Source of the DNA: Streptosporangiaceae bacterium
Lineage (GTDB): Bacteria > Actinomycetota > Actinomycetes > Streptosporangiales > Streptosporangiaceae
Assembly (NCBI GenBank): GCA_019245115.1
Contig: JAFARZ010000287.1
Coordinates: 1 to 64,000 of the forward strand
Direction: 5' to 3'
DNA: 64,000 bases
Shown here: positions 58,960 through 64,000 of the stretch, piece by piece
How positions within the stretch are numbered: position 1 is the stretch's first letter
How the letters are laid out: each line of letters starts with the position of its first letter
Notes under the pieces: model-generated
Seen by the model: the letters and a program-made list of their open reading frames with translations, nothing else
The model's database searches: none
What the model was told of the DNA's origin: nothing
Translations under genes and position numbers: made by a program

Positions 58960-59808
58960 GTGAAAAACGTACGGGCGACGGTCCCCCGGGCGAAGGGGGT
59001 CCGAGCCGATGGTCCCCGGGCTGGTGGCGCCGACGCGGGCGCCGAGCGCGGCACGCGCGGTCAGGTCGCCCGGCTGATCCTGGAGCTGGGGCCGTCGACG
59101 GCCGCCACGCTGGGCGGCCGGCTGGGGCTCACCCCGGCGGCGATCCGGCGTCACCTCGACACGCTCATCGCCGAGGGGATGATCGAGACCAGGACCGCGC
59201 GGACATACGGCAACCGCGGTCGCGGGCGACCGGCGAAGGTCTTCGTCATCACCGACGCGGGCCGCAGCGCGTTCGAGCACTCCTACGACGACCTGGCCAG
59301 CAACGCGCTCCGGTTCATCGCCGAGACGATGGGTCCGGAGTCGGTGGCCGAGTTCGCCCGGCGGCAGGTGGCGGACCTGGAGCACAGGTACGCCCCTACG
59401 CTGGCAACCAGCACATCGCTGGCCGAGCGGGTCGAGGCGCTGGCCGAGGCGCTGTCCGCGGACGGGTACGCCGCCTCGGCGGGCCCGGCGCCGGCCATCG
59501 GCGCGGGATGGCTGGGCAGCGGCGCGCAGCTGTGCCAGCACCACTGCCCGGTCGCGCACGTCGCCGCCGAATTCCCCCAGCTGTGCGAGGCCGAGACCGA
59601 GGCGTTCGGGAGGTTGCTGGGCGTGCCGGTGCAGCGACTCGCTACGATCGCCCACGGCGACGGGATCTGCACGACGCATGTAACGGGCCTGGCGGGGAAG
59701 CCCGGCACGCACACGGTAGTTGTAAACACCGGCAGAGCAATAACAGAAGCAATAACAGAAGCGATAACAACAGCGACACCAACAGAGTCCGGAGGGCTCT
59801 CGATATGA
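58960..59808 (+). CDS. sufR: SufR-type Fe-S-sensing repressor of the suf operon
   Basis: 282 residues from GTG 58960. ACAATAGTGTT just upstream could be a -10 element of a leaderless transcript. The ArsR/DeoR-like winged helix is LILELGPSTAATLGGRLGLTPAAIRRHLDTLIAEG (landmarks TAATLGGRLG and AAIRRHLDTL). The C-terminal cluster site has QLCQHHCPVAHVAAEFPQLC (near residues 191, 195 and 209) and GDGICTTHV. It represses suf when holding a cluster and releases on cluster loss. The last codons contain a 12-bp repeat; the stop overlaps sufB (ATGA). Confidence 0.94.
   Translation: MKNVRATVPRAKGVRADGPRAGGADAGAERGTRGQVARLILELGPSTAATLGGRLGLTPAAIRRHLDTLIAEGMIETRTARTYGNRGRGRPAKVFVITDAGRSAFEHSYDDLASNALRFIAETMGPESVAEFARRQVADLEHRYAPTLATSTSLAERVEALAEALSADGYAASAGPAPAIGAGWLGSGAQLCQHHCPVAHVAAEFPQLCEAETEAFGRLLGVPVQRLATIAHGDGICTTHVTGLAGKPGTHTVVVNTGRAITEAITEAITTATPTESGGLSI
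59737..59772 (+). repeat. 12-bp tandem repeat inside the 3' end of sufR
   Basis: GCAATAACAGAA twice (59737, 59749) and a variant GCGATAACAACA (59761), encoding AITE-AITE-AITT. It extends the SufR C-terminus just before the sufB ribosome binding site. Confidence 0.85.
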
Positions 59809-61217
59809 CGACCACCGCGCACGACCAGCTCGAGGGGCTCGGCACCTACAAGTTTGGCTGGGCCGACCCGGACGTGGCGGGCGCGTCCGCGCGCCGCGGC
59901 CTTTCCGAAGAGGTGGTCCGCGACATATCGGCCCGCAAGGGGGAGCCGGAGTGGATGCTCGACCTCCGGCTGAAGGGACTCAGGTACTTCGGCCGTAAGC
60001 CGCTGCCCGCCTGGGGCGCCGACCTTACCGAGATCGACTTCGACAACATCAAGTACTTCGTCCGCTCGACCGAGAAGCAGGCGGCGAGCTGGGACGAGCT
60101 GCCCGCGGACATCAAGAACACCTACGACAAGCTGGGCATCCCCGAGGCGGAGAAGCAGCGGCTCATCGCCGGAGTGGCCGCCCAGTACGAGTCCGAGGTC
60201 GTCTACCACAAGATCCGCGAGGACCTCGAGGAGAAGGGCGTAATCTTCCTCGACACGGATACCGCGCTGAAGGAGCATCCGGACCTGTTCCGGGAGTACT
60301 ACGGCACGGTCATCCCGCCGGGGGACAACAAGTTCGCCGCCCTCAATACGGCCGTCTGGTCCGGCGGTAGCTTCATCTACGTGCCGAAGGGCGTGCACGT
60401 GGAGATCCCGCTGCAGGCCTACTTCCGGATCAACACCGAGAACATGGGCCAGTTCGAGCGGACCCTGATCATCGTCGACGAGGGCGCCTATGTGCACTAC
60501 GTCGAGGGTTGCACCGCGCCGATCTACAAGTCGGACAGCCTGCACTCCGCGGTGGTCGAGATCATCGTGAAGAAGGACGCGCGCTGCCGGTACACCACCA
60601 TCCAGAACTGGTCGGCCAACGTCTACAACCTGGTGACCAAGCGCGCCGTCGCGCAGGCGGGCGCCACCATGGAGTGGATCGACGGGAACATCGGATCCAA
60701 GGTCACGATGAAGTACCCGGCGGTCTACCTGATGGGAGAGCACGCCCGGGGCGAGACGCTGTCGGTGGCCTTCGCCGGTCCCGGCCAGCACCAGGACGCG
60801 GGGGCCAAGATGGTGCACTGCGCGCCGCACACGAGTTCCACGATCGTGTCCAAGTCGGTGGCCAGGGCGGGCGGCCGGACGTCGTACCGGGGCCTGGTCA
60901 ACGTGCAGGAAGGCGCCGCGCAGTCCAAGTCGACGGTGAAGTGCGACGCGCTGCTCGTCGACACCGTGAGCCGCTCGGACACCTACCCCTACGTGGACGT
61001 GCGTGAGGACGACGTGGAGATGGGCCATGAGGCCACCGTCTCCAAGATCTCCGAAGATCAGCTGTTCTACCTGATGAGCCGCGGCATGACCGAGGACGAG
61101 GCGATGGCGACGATCGTCCGCGGCTTAGTCGAGCCGATCGCACGCGAGCTGCCGATGGAATACGCGCTCGAGCTGAACCGCCTGATCGAGCTGCAGATGG
61201 AGGGGGCGGTCGGCTAA
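59805..61217 (+). CDS. sufB: Fe-S cluster assembly scaffold SufB
   Basis: 470 residues from ATG 59805, with GGAGGG eight bases upstream. The start overlaps the sufR stop. Conserved: YGTVIPPGDNKFAALNTAVWSGGSFIYVP, YVHYVEGCTAPIY with the conserved cysteine, MVHCAPHTSSTIVSKS and the late cysteine in STVKCDALL. No intein interrupts it. SufB with SufC and SufD forms the scaffold on which clusters are built. Confidence 0.97.
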   Translation: MTTTAHDQLEGLGTYKFGWADPDVAGASARRGLSEEVVRDISARKGEPEWMLDLRLKGLRYFGRKPLPAWGADLTEIDFDNIKYFVRSTEKQAASWDELPADIKNTYDKLGIPEAEKQRLIAGVAAQYESEVVYHKIREDLEEKGVIFLDTDTALKEHPDLFREYYGTVIPPGDNKFAALNTAVWSGGSFIYVPKGVHVEIPLQAYFRINTENMGQFERTLIIVDEGAYVHYVEGCTAPIYKSDSLHSAVVEIIVKKDARCRYTTIQNWSANVYNLVTKRAVAQAGATMEWIDGNIGSKVTMKYPAVYLMGEHARGETLSVAFAGPGQHQDAGAKMVHCAPHTSSTIVSKSVARAGGRTSYRGLVNVQEGAAQSKSTVKCDALLVDTVSRSDTYPYVDVREDDVEMGHEATVSKISEDQLFYLMSRGMTEDEAMATIVRGLVEPIARELPMEYALELNRLIELQMEGAVG

Positions 61218-62350
61218 TGCCGTCGTTGCTGACGGGGGAGACATCCCCCGTGACGAGGCTGCACGAGCAGCGGTCGCTCGATCCCGCCGACTTCGGGGTC
61301 CCGGACGGGCGCGAGGAAGAGTGGCGGTTCACGCCGTTGCGCCGCCTCCGCGGGCTACATTCCGACGCTCCGGCTGGTGCCGGCGCGGTCAGCGTGGAAG
61401 TAGCCCCCGCACCCGAGATCAACGTCCATTTGAACGAACGGGCGGTGGTGCGCGGTTCGGCCAGCTTCATCCCCGCGGACCGGGTGAGCGCACGGGCGTT
61501 CGACGCATTCGAGCAGGCGACGGTCATCGAGGTGCCGAAGGAGGCAGAGGCTTCGGCGCCCAGCGTGATCACGGTGACCGGTACCGATTCCAGCGCAGCC
61601 GCGTACGGCCACCTCGTGGTGAGGGCCGGTCCGCTGTCGCGCGCCGTCGTGGTGCTGGACCACCGCGGCAGCGCGACGTACGCGGACAACGTTGAGCTGG
61701 TGGTCGGCGATGGCGCCTCGCTGTCGGTGATCAGCGTGCAGGACTGGGCGTCCGACACGGTGCACGTGTCGCACCATTACGCCACGCTCGGCCGGGATGC
61801 CACGCTGACCCATGCCGCGGTCACGCTGGGCGGGAACCTGGTGCGCCTGGCTCCGTCGGTCCGCTATACCGGCCCGGGCGGCGACGCCACGCTGAACGGC
61901 ATCTACTTCGCGGATGCGGGCCAGCACCTGGAGCACCGGCTGTTCGTCGACCACGACGTGCCGAACTGCCGCAGCCGGGTCACCTACAAGGGAGCGCTTC
62001 AGGGCGAGGACGCGCACGCGGTGTGGATCGGCGATGTGCTGATCCGGCCGGACGCGGTGGGCACCGACACCTACGAGTACAACCGTAACCTGGTCCTCAC
62101 CGACGGCACCCGGGTTGACTCGGTGCCGAACCTGGAGATCCTCACCGGTGAGATAATCGGCGCCGGGCACGCCAGCGCGAGCGGGCGGCTGGAAGACCAC
62201 CATCTGTTCTATCTGATGGCCCGGGGCATTCCCTTCGATGAGGCGCGCAGGCTGGTCATCCGCGGCTTCTTCGCGCAGCAGATCGCCACGATCGAGGTAC
62301 CCGGGATCCGCGAGCGGATTACCGCGGCGATCGAGAAGGAGCTCTCATGA
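61217..62350 (+). CDS. sufD: Fe-S cluster assembly protein SufD
   Basis: 377 residues; ATG 61217 shares its A with the sufB stop (TAATG). REEEWRFTPLRRL near the start, then the beta-helix with HRGSATYADNVELVV, HHYATLGRDATLTHA, YKGALQGEDAHAVWIGDVLI and the conserved His/Cys-containing YEYNRNLVLTDGTRVDSVPNLEI (landmarks YNRNL and SVPNLEI). SufD is SufB's partner in the SufBC2D complex. Confidence 0.96.
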   Translation: MPSLLTGETSPVTRLHEQRSLDPADFGVPDGREEEWRFTPLRRLRGLHSDAPAGAGAVSVEVAPAPEINVHLNERAVVRGSASFIPADRVSARAFDAFEQATVIEVPKEAEASAPSVITVTGTDSSAAAYGHLVVRAGPLSRAVVVLDHRGSATYADNVELVVGDGASLSVISVQDWASDTVHVSHHYATLGRDATLTHAAVTLGGNLVRLAPSVRYTGPGGDATLNGIYFADAGQHLEHRLFVDHDVPNCRSRVTYKGALQGEDAHAVWIGDVLIRPDAVGTDTYEYNRNLVLTDGTRVDSVPNLEILTGEIIGAGHASASGRLEDHHLFYLMARGIPFDEARRLVIRGFFAQQIATIEVPGIRERITAAIEKELS

Positions 62351-62682
62351 GCGAGACCCCCACCTACACCCGCGCCGCGCATATATCCGACATCCCGGAT
62401 GACGGGACGTTCGGTGTTGAGATAGACGGCGAGCCGGTATGCCTGATCCGGACCGGCGGCGAGGTGTTCGCGCTGCGGGACGTGTGCTCGCACGCCGAGG
62501 TGCCGCTGTCCGAGGGTGAGATCTACGACCACACGGTGGAGTGCTGGCTGCACGGATCCTGCTTCGACGTGCGCACCGGCCAGCCCACCGGGCCGCCGGC
62601 CACCGAGCCGGTGGCGGTTTACCCAGTCAAGATCGAAGGTGACGACGTCTACGTGTCGCTCACCGCTGAGAAGGAGTCATAG
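62347..62682 (+). CDS. Rieske-type [2Fe-2S] ferredoxin within the suf operon
   Basis: 111 residues, ATG overlapping the sufD stop. Cluster motif 1 is VCSHAEVPLSEG (C-x-H) and motif 2 is CWLHGSCFD (C-x2-H). The small single-domain form is named as the ferredoxin subunit of non-heme oxygenases but is a standing member of actinobacterial suf operons, where it may donate electrons for cluster assembly. That role is inference. Confidence 0.95.
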   Translation: MSETPTYTRAAHISDIPDDGTFGVEIDGEPVCLIRTGGEVFALRDVCSHAEVPLSEGEIYDHTVECWLHGSCFDVRTGQPTGPPATEPVAVYPVKIEGDDVYVSLTAEKES

Positions 62683-63485
62683 TGTCCACCCTGGAGATCC
62701 GCGACCTGCACGTCAGCGTGGAAGTCGGTGCTGGCTCAGCCGGCGCGGCCGGCGGGCCTGGAGTCCAGCGCGAGATCCTGCGCGGAGTGGACCTGACGGT
62801 CGCCGCCGGGCAGACGCACGCGATCATGGGACCGAACGGCTCCGGCAAGTCCACGCTCGCCTACGCGATCGCCGGGCATCCGAAGTACACGGTGACGTCG
62901 GGCTCGGTCACCCTGGACGGTGAGGATCTGCTGGCCATGACCGTGGACGCACGGGCTCGCGCCGGGCTGTTCCTCGCCATGCAGTACCCGGTCGAGGTTC
63001 CCGGCGTCTCGGTGTCGAACTTCCTGCGCACCGCGGTGACCGCGGTCCGCGGCGAGGCGCCGAAGCTGCGCGACTTCATCAAGGAGCTACGCGGCGCGAT
63101 GAAGGAGCTGTCCATCGACCCGTCGTTCGCCGAGCGCAACCTGAACGAGGGATTCTCCGGCGGCGAGAAGAAGCGGCACGAGATCCTCCAGCTCGAGCTG
63201 CTCAACCCGAAGATCGCCATCCTCGACGAGACCGACTCCGGGCTCGACATCGACGCACTCAAGGTCGTGTCGGAGGGGATCAACCGGTTCCGTGGCCAGC
63301 CCGGCAAGGGCATGCTGCTGATCACCCACTACACCCGGATCCTTCGTTACGTGAAGCCGGACTTCGTGCACGTCTTCGTGGCCGGCCGGATCGTCGAAGA
63401 GGGCGGTCCCGAGCTGGCCGAACTGCTGGAGAACGAGGGCTATGAGCGGTTCCTGGGCTCTGTTAGCCTGGGGGGCCGAGCATGA
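62682..63485 (+). CDS. sufC: Fe-S cluster assembly ATPase SufC
   Basis: 267 residues from GTG 62682 (TAGTG overlap). Walker A GPNGSGKST, signature GFSGGEKKRHEILQL, Walker B AILDETDSGLD, switch HYTRILRY. A short Gly/Ala insertion (GAGSAGAAGGPG, residues 16-27) interrupts the first beta strands, not present in typical SufC. Supplies ATP-driven conformational change to SufB and SufD. Confidence 0.97.
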   Translation: MSTLEIRDLHVSVEVGAGSAGAAGGPGVQREILRGVDLTVAAGQTHAIMGPNGSGKSTLAYAIAGHPKYTVTSGSVTLDGEDLLAMTVDARARAGLFLAMQYPVEVPGVSVSNFLRTAVTAVRGEAPKLRDFIKELRGAMKELSIDPSFAERNLNEGFSGGEKKRHEILQLELLNPKIAILDETDSGLDIDALKVVSEGINRFRGQPGKGMLLITHYTRILRYVKPDFVHVFVAGRIVEEGGPELAELLENEGYERFLGSVSLGGRA

Positions 63486-64000
63486 CCGCGCTCGATCCTG
63501 AGGTGATCCGGAAAGATTTCCCGATCCTGGGCCGGACGGTGCGCAACGACAAGCCGCTGATCTACCTGGACTCCGGCGCCACCTCGCAGAAGCCGCGCCA
63601 GGTCCTCGACGCCGTCCGTGACGCGTACGAGCTGCACAACGCGGCCGCGCACCGGGGCACGCACCTGCTCGGCGAGGAGGCCACCGACCTCTACGAGGGG
63701 GCGCGGGCCAAGGTCGCCGCGTTCCTCGGTGCGGAGAGCAACGAGGTGGTGTTCACCAAGAACGCGACCGAGGCGATCAACCTGGTCGCGTACGCGATGA
63801 GCAACGCCACCGCGGTGGGGGGCCCGGAGCGGTTCCGGGTGCTGCCCGGTGACGAGATCCTGATCACCGAGCTTGAGCACCACGCCAACCTGGTGCCCTG
63901 GCAGCAGCTGTGCGAGCGTACCGGGGCCACGTTGCGCTGGCTCGGTGTCACCCCGGACGGCCGGGTCGACCTGGCCGGCCTGGACGAGAAGATCACTGGC
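63482..64000 (+). CDS. sufS: cysteine desulfurase SufS, 5' part (cut by window edge)
   Basis: 173 codons visible from ATG 63482, overlapping the sufC stop. KPLIYLDSGATSQKPRQVLDAV, the substrate and cofactor region AAHRGTHLLGEEATDLYEGAR, and VVFTKNATEAINLVAY with ELEHHANLVPWQQL are family hallmarks. It provides sulfur from cysteine through a PLP-dependent persulfide; the PLP lysine and active cysteine lie beyond the window. sufU is expected next. Confidence 0.96.
   Translation, partial: MTALDPEVIRKDFPILGRTVRNDKPLIYLDSGATSQKPRQVLDAVRDAYELHNAAAHRGTHLLGEEATDLYEGARAKVAAFLGAESNEVVFTKNATEAINLVAYAMSNATAVGGPERFRVLPGDEILITELEHHANLVPWQQLCERTGATLRWLGVTPDGRVDLAGLDEKITG

Overview
The window is 64 kb of high-GC chromosomal DNA from an actinobacterium. 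The markers are a WhiB regulator, opcA beside zwf, a SufR-led sufBDC-sufS operon with an embedded Rieske ferredoxin, a sulfur-assimilation leader peptide of the actinobacterial RRHVD type, and frequent GTG/TTG starts with 1-8 base stop/start overlaps. A Streptosporangiales-like lineage is my guess; nothing here fixes the genus. No rRNA, tRNA or CRISPR array was seen.

Layout. 1-16 kb is accessory in character. It holds the tail of an insertion-sequence ATPase, two paralogous SAM methyltransferases plus a third that is frameshifted, an ArsR-like regulator, a divergent MFS exporter/MarR pair with an obvious operator region, a fatty-acyl-CoA ligase overlapping a deleted phosphoesterase, and a two-gene operon of a lipoprotein solute-binding protein and a 1471-residue STAND NTPase with 14 WD40 blades. 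16.3-19.9 kb is an ABC exporter/histidine kinase/response regulator operon. 20-27 kb carries a RibD-type reductase, glgX and an overlapping sulfur operon (sulfite reductase, zinc-ribbon peptide, APS reductase, chelatase) read from a leader peptide. 26.8-33.4 kb holds a phosphoribosyltransferase, WhiB, a large Tyr/Gln/Gly-rich disordered protein, an MscS channel, an acetate transporter and a DUF1707 protein.

33.5-46.6 kb is core metabolism: ctaA-tkt-tal-zwf-opcA-pgl on the minus strand (heme A synthesis plus both branches of the pentose phosphate pathway), then a kinase, a lipoprotein, an EamA transporter and an ABC-2 exporter. 46.6-57.7 kb has a ClpC-like unfoldase, a cysteine-free DksA-like protein, a metallophosphoesterase, a rickettsial/archaeal-style valyl-tRNA synthetase and a WYL-regulator cluster. 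58.9-64 kb is the suf Fe-S assembly operon, cut by the window edge inside sufS. Pentose phosphate genes, ctaA, an ABC-2 exporter and suf also lie near each other in Mycobacterium tuberculosis, so the backbone is ancestral and the 46.6-58.9 kb block looks inserted or rearranged.

Non-coding structure is unusually rich. A hairpin family with a GGCGCCGG stem core occurs three times (31.0, 49.9, 57.9 kb). A 17-bp word, GATAACAGCAAGAAGCG, occurs five times, with two pairs spaced 40-41 bp. Several short tandem arrays fill gene ends. In two places (RibD-like gene, phosphoribosyltransferase) the ORF runs past the end of its known domain into such repeat DNA, as if the original stop codon had been displaced. 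The strongest candidates for undescribed biology are the solute-binding lipoprotein/STAND-WD40 operon and the FUS-like low-complexity protein next to WhiB.
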